Origin: Pedobacter steynii
Lineage (GTDB): Bacteria; Bacteroidota; Bacteroidia; Sphingobacteriales; Sphingobacteriaceae
DNA length: 64,000 bases
Assembly: GCF_900103665.1 (NCBI RefSeq)
Contig: NZ_FNGY01000001.1
Coordinates: 682,001-746,000, forward strand
Direction of reading: 5' to 3'
Positions within the stretch are counted from its first letter, which is position 1, and the number at the start of each line of letters is the position of its first letter. The notes under the pieces are model-generated. The model saw only the letters and a program-made list of their open reading frames with translations, searched no databases and had not been told where the DNA came from. Position numbers and translations under genes: made by a program. Of this stretch, positions 26,827-34,805 are shown one piece after another.

Positions 26827-27801
26827 TTGATCAAATTGAAAAAAACAGAATTAAAAGAGCGACTATCCCAATACAGTATAGATATTCTCCATCCCGAAAA
26901 CTTTCATGATAAACTCGCCCCTGCGGTAATGGGGTATGCTGATCTTTTGTTTGAGGAATTCGATGTTAATGCTTCGGCTGGAAGAGACCACATTCAAACG
27001 ATTAATGGCAATGCAATAGGCACTTTTTGGGCCGCAAAATGTATCAGAGAGATTTTTAGAACTCAGCGCTTTTCAAGGGCGCTTTATTCATCTGTGTTAG
27101 GAGCGATAGGCCAAAATAAAAGACCAATCCATGTGCTGTATGCCGGAACCGGTCCGTTCGCCGCACTCGCATTACCGGTGATGATGATGCTCAAGCCTGA
27201 AGAGGTACAATTTACATTTCTGGAGATTAACCCTGAAAGTATTGAGGTATTAGAAAAGGTGATTGATTTATTCGATTTGCGTGCTTATGTTAAAAATATT
27301 CATCAGTGTGATGCTTCGTTATGGGATGTACCCTCGTCCGGGATTGATATTGTAATCAGTGAAACGATGTCCCGTGCGCTGATTGCAGAACCTCAGGTGG
27401 CGATCATGCTTAACCTTGCAAGCCAATTGCCTAAAGATGTTGTCTTTTTGCCCGAAGAAATTAAAGTCTCACTTTGCAAGCTAAGCAGAGGTTCCAGGGA
27501 ACCGGAAAGAATTACTGAATTAATCAATTTTAATAAAGCATCGATGTATTCCATTATTGAGCATTCCTCAATGAGAAACTGGAACTTCAATGATCAGGAT
27601 ATTCAAACCAACCTATCTGAAGGCGACCAGCTTTACTTTATGACAGAGATCAGGATTAATGAGGGCAATATTTTAAATTTAGATGACAGCTCACTAAATA
27701 TATTGGAGAAACTAAAGGTCAATAAAAAACAAGGAATGATCGATTTGAATGTTAAATACGCACTGGATAAAAGGCCTGGTTTTAGGGTAATAGAAAAATA
27801 A
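26827..27801 (+). CDS. SAM-dependent methyltransferase, PRMT-like fold
   Basis: Class I methyltransferase of 324 residues. SAM-binding motif I is VLYAGTGPFAALAL (about 103-116), the acidic motif is FLEINPES (131-138), and ISETMSRAL (177-185) resembles the double-E loop region of protein arginine methyltransferases. The first 90 residues are a helical N-terminal domain without a known match. No ATG precedes the conserved part, so the start is TTG at 26827 or possibly TTG at 26836. Substrate and pathway are unknown; the neighbours give no hint. The gene stands alone between the cassette B terminator and the mosaic scar. Confidence 0.78.
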   Translation: MIKLKKTELKERLSQYSIDILHPENFHDKLAPAVMGYADLLFEEFDVNASAGRDHIQTINGNAIGTFWAAKCIREIFRTQRFSRALYSSVLGAIGQNKRPIHVLYAGTGPFAALALPVMMMLKPEEVQFTFLEINPESIEVLEKVIDLFDLRAYVKNIHQCDASLWDVPSSGIDIVISETMSRALIAEPQVAIMLNLASQLPKDVVFLPEEIKVSLCKLSRGSREPERITELINFNKASMYSIIEHSSMRNWNFNDQDIQTNLSEGDQLYFMTEIRINEGNILNLDDSSLNILEKLKVNKKQGMIDLNVKYALDKRPGFRVIEK

Positions 27802-27815
27802 AGATAGTCATCAAT

Positions 27816-27920
27816 CTAAGCCTTCTTTCTCCTTTTAGGTCTGAAGAATAGCTTTCTAACTACCCATCGAATACCGCTAACAATAATATCCTCAAAAATA
27901 AAAGAGAAAAAATCATACAT
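27816..27920 (-). CDS. Possible small membrane peptide
   Basis: A 34-codon frame with an ATG start encodes a peptide beginning MYDFFSFIFEDIIVSGIRWV and ending in a strongly basic tail (RPKRRKKA). The hydrophobic core plus cationic end fits a small membrane peptide, including toxin-like ones. There is no supporting ribosome-binding site or homologue from reading alone, and it borders a decayed region, so it may be chance. Confidence 0.25.
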   Translation of the reverse strand: MYDFFSFIFEDIIVSGIRWVVRKLFFRPKRRKKA

Positions 27921-27987
27921 AAACTACCGACTTAAAAAGTACCTCAATAGCAAAGAAACAGATCATATAACCACTACGAATATAACC

Positions 27988-28035
27988 CATAACGATCTTC
28001 GGAAAGAAATTTACCTTTTCCATAGGTATGCGCTT
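27988..28035 (-). pseudogene. Fragment of the methyltransferase gene at 30.5 kb
   Basis: 43 bases (27988-28030) are identical to 30650-30692, inside the leftward methyltransferase gene, in the same orientation; a few more bases agree partly. The fragment corresponds to HTYGKGKFLSEDRY. It is joined directly to the AraC fragment on its right and is out of frame with it. Confidence 0.8.
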
Positions 28036-28197
28036 GTGTCAAGATTTTCATCCATAAATTGCAGCGCCTTATTAACACTGCTGATGTAGGTTATCTGCAC
28101 TTCTTTATCTAAGCTTGTCATTCTAAAGGAATAAGTAATATTCAAATATATATGACTTATTGCTTTGAAAATAGTCCGTTGGTGTTATGTTTTATCT
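28036..28197 (-). pseudogene. 5' fragment of the AraC/GyrI regulator gene
   Basis: About 160 bases match 19470-19634: the first 29 codons of the AraC gene plus its upstream region including the TATATTTG element, with roughly a dozen substitutions and a 5-base deletion just before the start codon. The residual frame from the ATG at 28121 (MTSLDKEVQITYISSVNKAL) runs through the junction into the methyltransferase fragment and stops at 28011, giving a 36-residue chimeric peptide of doubtful use. Confidence 0.82.
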
Positions 28198-28202
28198 AGC
28201 CA

Positions 28203-28946
28203 TTGTTGCTTGTTTCATTCCGCGTAATTCAGAGATGCAGCAGCCCTACCGAACATGCTGGTGAAGATGCGAAAGAGAAAAAAGTGCTCTTTGATTTGAC
28301 TTGTACAGGAGCTGATGGAGAAACCTTCATCATAGAAATGCAGCGTACAGATCAGGAGTTTTTTAAGGACAGATGTGTGTTTTACATGTCCAGGCTCATC
28401 AGTGCTCAATTGCCCAGAGGTACTTCCAATTGGGATGTGCCGCTTAAAGAAGTTTATCTGATTGGTATTATGGAGTTTCAGTTTAATAACATCAACAACA
28501 ATTACCTACACAATATTGCCCTGATCAACAGGGATACCGGAAAGATTTTTTACAAAGGAATGGGTTATAAGTTCCTGGAATTGCCTAATTTTGATAAAAG
28601 GGAAAGCGAACTGATCACAGATCTTGATAAATGGTTCTATCTTTTAAAGAACCTGAGCCGTTTGGATAAAATTCCTGATTTTCTGGACAAAAGGGTATTC
28701 CAAAAAATATTTAGAATTGCGGAAATGAGTAAAATGACCAAAGAAGAACGTGAATTGTACCACTCAGATGTGAAAGCAAAATCTGATTGGAATGCCGGTA
28801 TTCGTTACGCAGAGAAAAAAGCAGCTGAACAAGCGAGATTGGAAGAGAAGTTAGAAATCGCTATAAATCTCAAAAAAAAAGGCATGTCAGCTGAATTGAT
28901 TGCTGAAACCACCGGTCTTTCCATCGAAGAAGTAGAACGGCTATAA
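28203..28946 (+). pseudogene. 5'-truncated Rpn-family nuclease gene
   Basis: From about 28241 it is a near-copy of the Rpn gene at 15.3 kb. The first 49 or so codons, with the family signature DYGFKHIFG, are missing and replaced by unrelated sequence. The open frame (247 codons with a TTG start) keeps the core LFDLTCTGADGETFIIEMQ, so some activity cannot be excluded. Differences from the intact copy are few (for example four extra residues, AAEQ, in the C-terminal helix, and MSAELIAETTGLSIEEVERL at the end). The absence of a normal start and N-terminal helix favours a pseudogene. Confidence 0.8.
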
Positions 28947-29018
28947 TTCATCTGATTAACCTTGCTTGAAAAATTGCCTGCTCTGAAAGCGCATCATTTT
29001 ACCCGGTGTTTTTTATTT

Positions 29019-29420
29019 TCAGATAGAAAATGGAGTGCGCTGAGGGCTGGAGTTGCTAACAAATTCACCCTTTTCTGAAACGATCTGATTTCCCCAGTTT
29101 GTAATTGTTTCCAATACAGGTATAAATGTTTTTCCAAAATCCGTTAGACTGTAAACAACTTTAACAGGAGGTTTTTTGCCATATACTTTCCTGAGTACCA
29201 AGCCGTCCTTTTCTAATTGTTTCAACTGTAAACTCAATGTCATTTCAGTAATATTTGGTACTTCTTTCCGAAGCTCACTATACCGTTTTTCAGCATCTTT
29301 TAAATGATACAGAATTACAGCTTTCCATTTGCCACCTATCAAATCCATCGCCAGACTTATTGTACAGGGATAAACTCTGTCCTTTAGTTTTACGTAATCA
29401 CCAATACATTCTATTTTCAT
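29019..29420 (-). CDS. HxlR-family transcription regulator
   Basis: Winged-helix regulator of 133 residues with the HxlR pattern: CTISLAMDLIGGKWKAVIL, then RYSELRKEVPNITEMTLSLQ and LEKDGLVLRKVYG. The Cys near position 18 is at the place used for redox or electrophile sensing in HypR/YodB-type members. It is divergent from the NmrA-like gene. The usual arrangement is repression of the neighbouring oxidoreductase gene, relieved by reactive electrophiles; that is inferred here. Confidence 0.93.
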   Translation of the reverse strand: MKIECIGDYVKLKDRVYPCTISLAMDLIGGKWKAVILYHLKDAEKRYSELRKEVPNITEMTLSLQLKQLEKDGLVLRKVYGKKPPVKVVYSLTDFGKTFIPVLETITNWGNQIVSEKGEFVSNSSPQRTPFSI

Positions 29421-29433
29421 CCTGCATTTATTT

Positions 29434-29456
29434 TAACCTATCTGTTTGGATAGTTA
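29434..29456. promoter_or_regulatory. Candidate HxlR operator
   Basis: Inverted repeat TAACCTATC and GATAGTTA separated by six bases (TGTTTG), with one unpaired C. It lies between the divergent HxlR and NmrA-like genes, immediately beside the -33 element of the rightward promoter, as expected for a repressor site. Confidence 0.5.
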
Positions 29457-29487
29457 TTGTAAATGTAACCTGCTAAAAATAACTTTG
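29457..29487 (+). promoter_or_regulatory. Promoter of the NmrA-like gene
   Basis: TTG at 29457-29459, a 20-base spacer and TAACTTTG at 29480-29487: a full match to the Bacteroidota housekeeping consensus, 45 bases before the start codon. Confidence 0.65.
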
Positions 29488-29532
29488 CAACTATAATTTT
29501 TATAGTATAAAGGGTCAATAAATCATAGAAGA

Positions 29533-30510
29533 ATGGCATCGAATTTAACCGCAAATGAAGCAATGAATCAGGAAGATAAACCGCTGATCACCGTAGTCGG
29601 TATTTTGGGCAAGCAGGGACGTAGTGCTGCACGTACGTTGTTACAAAGCGGACGTTATCGTGTACGTGGAATTACCCGGCGTATTGATTCACCAGAGGCG
29701 CTTAGTTTGATCAAACAAGGAGCTGAACTGGTGAGTTTACCGCTTGGTCTGGGATATAAAAAAGGTTTCGTGGAAGCATTCCGGGACTCGGACGGTGTTT
29801 TCATGATGACGCCAAGCATTGTCCCTCCGCAAACTCATGAGCTCGAATTAGGTATACAGTTGGCAGACGCAGCGGTTGAAGCAGGGGTCCGGCATATCAT
29901 CTTTAGCAGTTTGGAAAATGTAGATAAAATTACAGAAGGGAAAAAGTTTGCGCCTCATTTTACAGACAAGGCGATGATTGAAGCACATATTCGCAGACTT
30001 CCAATCACAAGCTCGTTTATCTACATGGCATTTTTTTACACCAATTTTATGGAATTTTATACTCCTGTTATAGAGGGCGATACGCTTGTATTTCCGATTT
30101 ATTTACCAAAGGATTTTTCTGCGCCATTTGTTGATCCCCTTACTGCTACGGGGCCAGCTGTTTTGGAGATTTTTTCGAACCCAGGTCAATATGCCGGTAA
30201 GTCCTTACCAGTAATTGGTGATGTTATTTCACCTCAGGAAATGGTAGACACTTTTGTTCGGGTCACAGGTAAGAAAGCCAGGTATAGTTCCGCTTTTACA
30301 CGGGAGGATATGCTTCGCCATTTTCCGGAAATTGGCGCAAATGAGCTTTTGGTGAATGAGATTTTAGGGATGGCAGAGTATGCAGTTGAATATGGCTATT
30401 TCGGCAAAGATCGTGATTTGTTATGGAGCCGTCGACTGAACCAGGATAACCTTAGCTGGGAAGAATTTCTGCGCACTACTGGTTGGCAAGGCGAAAAACG
30501 TTCTTATTAA
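29533..30510 (+). CDS. NmrA-family NAD(P)-binding protein
   Basis: Atypical short-chain dehydrogenase of 325 residues. The N-terminal Rossmann motif is VVGILGKQGRSAARTLL, followed by the basic RGITRR that favours NADP. The NmrA pattern continues with SDGVFMMTPS, GVRHIIFSSLENVDK and FYTNFMEFY. These proteins act as quinone reductases or as redox-sensing NADPH binders. Its control by the divergent HxlR regulator suggests a role in electrophile or redox stress. It overlaps the convergent methyltransferase gene by four bases at the stop codons. Confidence 0.9.
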   Translation: MASNLTANEAMNQEDKPLITVVGILGKQGRSAARTLLQSGRYRVRGITRRIDSPEALSLIKQGAELVSLPLGLGYKKGFVEAFRDSDGVFMMTPSIVPPQTHELELGIQLADAAVEAGVRHIIFSSLENVDKITEGKKFAPHFTDKAMIEAHIRRLPITSSFIYMAFFYTNFMEFYTPVIEGDTLVFPIYLPKDFSAPFVDPLTATGPAVLEIFSNPGQYAGKSLPVIGDVISPQEMVDTFVRVTGKKARYSSAFTREDMLRHFPEIGANELLVNEILGMAEYAVEYGYFGKDRDLLWSRRLNQDNLSWEEFLRTTGWQGEKRSY

Positions 30511-31133
30511 TCACTGCTCTTTTTGCACTTGATTAAAAAGAAGGGGAAATTCTCCTCAATTTCTGTGATTTCAAATAGTCCGGCCTGGTCAAACTCTGCA
30601 TGGATTGAGCTGCGGTCATAGAAAAACATGTTGACGCCCTCAAATATTTCATAACGATCTTCGGAAAGAAATTTACCTTTTCCATAGGTATGGGCTTCTT
30701 TTGAAATCATGGTAAAAACCATATATCCGTTTTCTGATAGCTGGTTATAGCAATCTCGAATTAGTTTTGTTCTTTCACCGCTGTCCAGTAGATGGATTAA
30801 AGCGTAGCAAAATATTCCATCGTAGCGGGATTGATCAAAAGGCATATCAGTCACCGAGCCGTGATACATTGCCATATTATGACCAAAATGCTTTTCTGCC
30901 ATTTTAATGGCAGTTTTTGAGATTTCAATACCGGTTACTTTGATTCCATTGTCTTTAAAAATGGCGGCATTTCGTCCGTAACCAATTCCTGGTATAAGGA
31001 TATTTTTTACTGATTTTTCGACAAAAAAGTCTTTTGTCAATACTGCAGAATTAGACGGCTCAAAGCCCCACATTTCCTGCTTTTCTATAAAGTTGGATTC
31101 CCAAAACTCAGTTTTGTCGCTATCATTTGTCAT
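30507..31133 (-). CDS. SAM-dependent methyltransferase, TehB/thiopurine-type
   Basis: Class I methyltransferase of 208 residues. N-terminal WESNFIEKQEMWGFEPSNS, motif I ILIPGIGYGRNAAIF, acidic motif VTGIEISKTAI, then CYALIHLL. The layout is that of TehB/thiopurine methyltransferase-like detoxifying enzymes; the substrate is not determined. It is 29 bases or so downstream of the Bcr/CflA efflux gene on the same strand, suggesting a detoxification unit. A 43-base piece of this gene is duplicated in the scar at 28.0 kb. Confidence 0.88.
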   Translation of the reverse strand: MTNDSDKTEFWESNFIEKQEMWGFEPSNSAVLTKDFFVEKSVKNILIPGIGYGRNAAIFKDNGIKVTGIEISKTAIKMAEKHFGHNMAMYHGSVTDMPFDQSRYDGIFCYALIHLLDSGERTKLIRDCYNQLSENGYMVFTMISKEAHTYGKGKFLSEDRYEIFEGVNMFFYDRSSIHAEFDQAGLFEITEIEENFPFFLIKCKKSSD

Positions 31134-31162
31134 ACTTTATATCTCCTTATTTTATTCCTTAT

Positions 31163-32389
31163 TTAGTGAATCACCATGCCGCTATCTTTATCCGCCTGCA
31201 CCTGAACTTTGATATTTCTTCTGCCTATCAACAAGATTAATAATGCTACGATCGTTGCTCCTGTCATGATGGTTACCATTGGAACTGCCGATTTAAGATC
31301 AAACATACTTACACCAAAGGAAGCCAATGCACCTAGTCCCATCTGTACAGCACCCATCAATGCAGAGGCACTTCCGGCATTTCTGCTGAAAGGGGCTAGG
31401 GATAAAGCCGAAGTATTCGGATTCGTAAAGCCCAGGCAGCACAGGAACAAAAAGAGCAAAATAATGGTTTCTACCAAACCAAACCAATGGTTAATACTGC
31501 CAAACAGGAAGAACAATACGATGACCAGCTGTGAACTTAATGCAGCCAGGATCAGTTGTTCACTTTTATATTTTCTGAGCATCAGGGTGTTGACCTGACT
31601 TGAGCCGATTAATCCTACAGATAACAAGGCGAAGATCCAGCCATATCCTTCTTCAGAAACCTTAAAAATATCGATGAACACCAAAGGAGAACCCGAGATA
31701 TAGGCAAAGAGTCCGGAAAAGGCAAATGCTCCGGTGAAGGCATAGGTGTAAAACTGAGGTTCTTTAACTACAGAAAGGAAATTCTTAATAATTGGGATGG
31801 GCTTTAAAGACAGGCTCGTATCGGGCTGATAACTGTCAGGAAGCCAAAGCCAACTGGCGATGAGGTTCAACAGACCCAGGGCCATCAGGATAATAAACAC
31901 AGTATGCCATCCCAGGGCTACCGTCACGTATCCGCCAATTGTAGGTGCCACCATAGGGGAGACACTAACCACAAGCATGAGTAAAGCAAAGACCTTTGCA
32001 TTTTCTTTGACCGGAAATAAATCCCTCACCATCGCAATAGAGGCTACCGCTGCGGCACAACTTCCTATCGCCTGCATAAAACGAAGGGCGATCAGGGCAT
32101 CAAGACTGGTGGCAAATACACATCCTGCGGAAGCAAGGATATACACACTTAAGCCGACATACAATGGTTTTTTCCGCCCGAAGCGGTCCAGCAACGGTCC
32201 GTACAGCAGTTGTCCGGCCGAGATTCCGATAAAAAAGCTGGAAAGGGATAAAGATACCCGCAGAACCGTTGTATTTAAGTCTTTCGCAATTGCCGGAAAT
32301 CCGGGCAGGTACATGTCTATAGAAAAAGGACCAAGGGCCGTTAGCGACCCTAGTAGAAGAATCAGGAGGAAGTATTTCTGTTTTGTCAT
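31163..32389 (-). CDS. Bcr/CflA-family drug efflux MFS transporter
   Basis: Twelve-helix major facilitator of 408 residues from the ATG at 32389; a TTG four codons earlier is less likely. Typical of the Bcr/CflA group: GPFSIDMYLPGFPAIAKDL in the first helix and the loop motif DRFGRKKPLYVG. The group exports drugs such as bicyclomycin and chloramphenicol by proton antiport. Here it lies before a methyltransferase gene on the same strand. The exact substrate cannot be read from sequence. Confidence 0.92.
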   Translation of the reverse strand: MTKQKYFLLILLLGSLTALGPFSIDMYLPGFPAIAKDLNTTVLRVSLSLSSFFIGISAGQLLYGPLLDRFGRKKPLYVGLSVYILASAGCVFATSLDALIALRFMQAIGSCAAAVASIAMVRDLFPVKENAKVFALLMLVVSVSPMVAPTIGGYVTVALGWHTVFIILMALGLLNLIASWLWLPDSYQPDTSLSLKPIPIIKNFLSVVKEPQFYTYAFTGAFAFSGLFAYISGSPLVFIDIFKVSEEGYGWIFALLSVGLIGSSQVNTLMLRKYKSEQLILAALSSQLVIVLFFLFGSINHWFGLVETIILLFLFLCCLGFTNPNTSALSLAPFSRNAGSASALMGAVQMGLGALASFGVSMFDLKSAVPMVTIMTGATIVALLILLIGRRNIKVQVQADKDSGMVIH

Positions 32390-32579
32390 TTGAGCAGGCA
32401 AATATAGGGATTGTACTTTCCGTAAGCGCGGATTCTGGTTTCAAAGTAAAAAGATAACATCAAATCGACATTCTTCTAATTATATAACTTTTACGCAGGA
32501 TTATATAAGTTGGGCAGGAGCAAAAGGTATTATTTTTGTAGTTTGAATTGTTATTTTTAATTGAAGAGAACCTGGGAAT

Positions 32580-33146
32580 ATGACGTTATATGTTAAAAAT
32601 ATGGTTTGCGATCGTTGTGTAATGATCGTTCGCCAGCAGTTGGAACACCTCCATTTTGAAGTGAAAGACATTACGCTGGGAAAGGTAGACGTTTCTCCTG
32701 AACCTGATGCACACCAGCTCCAGGACATCGCTTCTGCTTTTCAAATTCTTGGTTTTGAACTGATCGATAAAGAAAAAGATCAGCTGGTGGAGCAGATTAA
32801 AAATAAGGTGATTGAACTGGTTCATTATTCTGACCTTAATGAGATCAACGAAAGCCTGATGCATTTGATTGCCGATCGCCTGGACAAGGACTATGCTTAT
32901 CTAAGCCGTTTGTTTTCCGATGTAGAAGGGATTACCATTGAGAAATATATCATTCAACAGAAAATTGAAAAAGTAAAAGAGCTCCTGGAATACGGAGAAC
33001 TGAACCTGAACGAGATTTCGTATAAGATGGGATACAGCAGTAGTGCCCATTTATCAGCTCAATTTAAAACCCTTACCGGACTTACACCCAGTAAGTATAA
33101 AAAATCCGGCTCAACCCGCAGAAATCCACTGGATAAAGTCAAATAA
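32580..33146 (+). CDS. AraC-family regulator with N-terminal CxxC metal-binding-like domain
   Basis: Regulator of 188 residues. Residues 1-65 look like a heavy-metal-associated (HMA-type ferredoxin-like) domain with MVCDRCVMIV. Residues about 80-180 are the AraC helix-turn-helix (LNEISYKMGYSSSAHLSAQF, then LTGLTPSKYKK). In Bacteroidota such CxxC-AraC proteins often accompany metal efflux genes. Here the next genes are the Ter stress cassette, starting about 130 bases downstream, so a link to metal or oxyanion stress is plausible but unproven. Confidence 0.87.
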   Translation: MTLYVKNMVCDRCVMIVRQQLEHLHFEVKDITLGKVDVSPEPDAHQLQDIASAFQILGFELIDKEKDQLVEQIKNKVIELVHYSDLNEINESLMHLIADRLDKDYAYLSRLFSDVEGITIEKYIIQQKIEKVKELLEYGELNLNEISYKMGYSSSAHLSAQFKTLTGLTPSKYKKSGSTRRNPLDKVK

Positions 33147-33275
33147 AGGGCGCTGAAATGCCGGAATGCCAACCTGTGTTTATTCTCAGCTTGGTAAATT
33201 TAATTTCGGACTACAGCCTAAAATTTGTAACATTATAGTCCTAAATAAATCAGACTGGAAAATATCCCCTTGAAG

Positions 33276-33971
33276 ATGCCTTTTTATAAACACTATTCCT
33301 TTGATCTTTGGTTAACTTTAATCAAGTCAGATCCAGCCTTTAAAATTGAAAGAACGAAATACTTTCATGCGAATTTTAATGCCACAAAAAAAACAATAGA
33401 AGAAGTTGCTTTGGTTTTCAGGCAGGTAGACCTGATGGTGAATGCCATCAACGAAAAAACCGGAAAGAATATCGACGCGGATGAGATGTACCTGATGGTG
33501 ATCAGCATCATTAATGGTTACTCTACTGCTTTCCAGGACATCGATGTCGAGGGATTATATTTAGAGATGGAAGCATTATTATTAAAACATATGCCCCTGT
33601 TATATTGTTCAGAATGTATTGACGTGTTAAGTCAGTTAAGGGAATCTGGTTTAAGTACGGTAAGTATTTTAAGCAATACCGGATTTATTAAGGGAAAAAC
33701 ATTAAGAAAAGTATTAAAGCATTTAGAATTGGATAGCCTGTTAGATTTTCAGTTGTATTCGGATGAATTCCGTCTGTCCAAACCGAACCGCGAATTTTTT
33801 CAGCTGATGCTGGATACAATTGATCAGAAAAAACACCCACAAATAGAACTGAAACAAATCATCCATATTGGAGATAACCCAATTGCGGATGTCAGAGGGG
33901 CTGAAGCCATTGGCATCAACAGCTTACTCATCAATTCAAACCATCTGTCCATTTCACACTTACTTTCATGA
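33276..33971 (+). CDS. HAD-superfamily hydrolase of the Ter cassette
   Basis: Haloacid-dehalogenase-type phosphohydrolase of 231 residues from the ATG at 33276; a TTG two codons earlier is the alternative. Motif I is FDLWLTL, with the nucleophile Asp kept and Trp in the place of the usual second Asp. Motif II is ILSNTG, motif III is LSKPNREFF, and motif IV is IHIGDNPIADVRGA. HAD and phosphoribosyltransferase genes are known members of the proposed Ter-associated biosynthetic module that makes an uncharacterised nucleotide-like compound. The stop overlaps the next start (ATGA), so translation is coupled. Confidence 0.88.
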   Translation: MPFYKHYSFDLWLTLIKSDPAFKIERTKYFHANFNATKKTIEEVALVFRQVDLMVNAINEKTGKNIDADEMYLMVISIINGYSTAFQDIDVEGLYLEMEALLLKHMPLLYCSECIDVLSQLRESGLSTVSILSNTGFIKGKTLRKVLKHLELDSLLDFQLYSDEFRLSKPNREFFQLMLDTIDQKKHPQIELKQIIHIGDNPIADVRGAEAIGINSLLINSNHLSISHLLS

Positions 33972-34804
33972 TACCATACACCTATTCTTTACATAAAATC
34001 CACAATACGGATCATTTTGGGTTTGAGGCCGATGATTACAGCCGGTTTAAGTTCGGTGATGAACAGGTGGCCAGGTCATTTGGTAAAGACCTTGCGGATG
34101 GATTTATCCGGTATTACCTGACCGAAAATTTTATTACGGGACAGATTGTGGTCATTTCCAGCCCTTATTGTTTTATTCCAACGGCAACTTTTGCGATGAA
34201 AAATTATTTCGTTTCGCAGTTGAACAGATGGTTGGTAGAGCACGGCGGACTGGCTGTTCAGGAAGCAAAAGTCCACCGGACGATCACGTATAAAGAAGAT
34301 TATGGAGGCCTCAGCGCAGAAGAGCGGATGAACCTTATTGGAAATGACTCCTTTCATATTGATAAGGACTTTCTGGAAGGTAAAACACTGCTTTTTCTGG
34401 ACGATATAAAAATTACCGGCAGTCATGAGCGCATGATCCTGAAAATGGTCAAGGAATACGGCCTGAAGAACGATATTCACATGCTTTACTATGCTGAACT
34501 GATCAACAAAGACATTCATCCCAACATAGAAAATCATTTGAACTACCATCAGGTGAAATCTATTTTTGACCTGGAAGAAATTATTCAGGGAGGAAATTTT
34601 TGTATAAATACGCGGATTGTTAAATATATCCTAAATTGCGATTTTAATAGTTTCTCTATCTTTTTGGAGCGCCAGAGCACAGATTTTATCAATAATCTGT
34701 ACGACCTGTCTTTGGGCAACAGCTACCATACGATAGAATCCTATTCGGAAAATTTGAATTACTTAAAGAACTACATACATAATAACAATTATAAATTGAT
34801 TTAA
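33968..34804 (+). CDS. Phosphoribosyltransferase-like protein of the Ter cassette
   Basis: Protein of 278 residues whose middle carries a PRPP-binding loop, TLLFLDDIKITGSHERM (about 138-154), typical of type I phosphoribosyltransferases. The surrounding parts are not recognised. It is translationally coupled to the HAD gene upstream, and only one base separates it from the first TerD gene, so it belongs to the cassette. The expected reaction is transfer of ribose-5-phosphate to or from a base-like group; the substrate is unknown. Confidence 0.83.
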   Translation: MIPYTYSLHKIHNTDHFGFEADDYSRFKFGDEQVARSFGKDLADGFIRYYLTENFITGQIVVISSPYCFIPTATFAMKNYFVSQLNRWLVEHGGLAVQEAKVHRTITYKEDYGGLSAEERMNLIGNDSFHIDKDFLEGKTLLFLDDIKITGSHERMILKMVKEYGLKNDIHMLYYAELINKDIHPNIENHLNYHQVKSIFDLEEIIQGGNFCINTRIVKYILNCDFNSFSIFLERQSTDFINNLYDLSLGNSYHTIESYSENLNYLKNYIHNNNYKLI

Positions 34805-34805
34805 T

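Noticed and set aside
26827..27801. Part of a lanthipeptide or other RiPP biosynthetic cluster
   Set aside because: No precursor peptide, dehydratase, cyclase or transporter gene is near.
30507..31133. Methyltransferase as a tellurite resistance TehB linked to the Ter cassette
   Set aside because: TehB resemblance is only at family level and the gene is separated from the cassette by the efflux and AraC genes on different strands.
31860..32393. 177-codon frame antisense to the efflux gene
   Set aside because: Shadow of the MFS coding sequence; no protein-like features.
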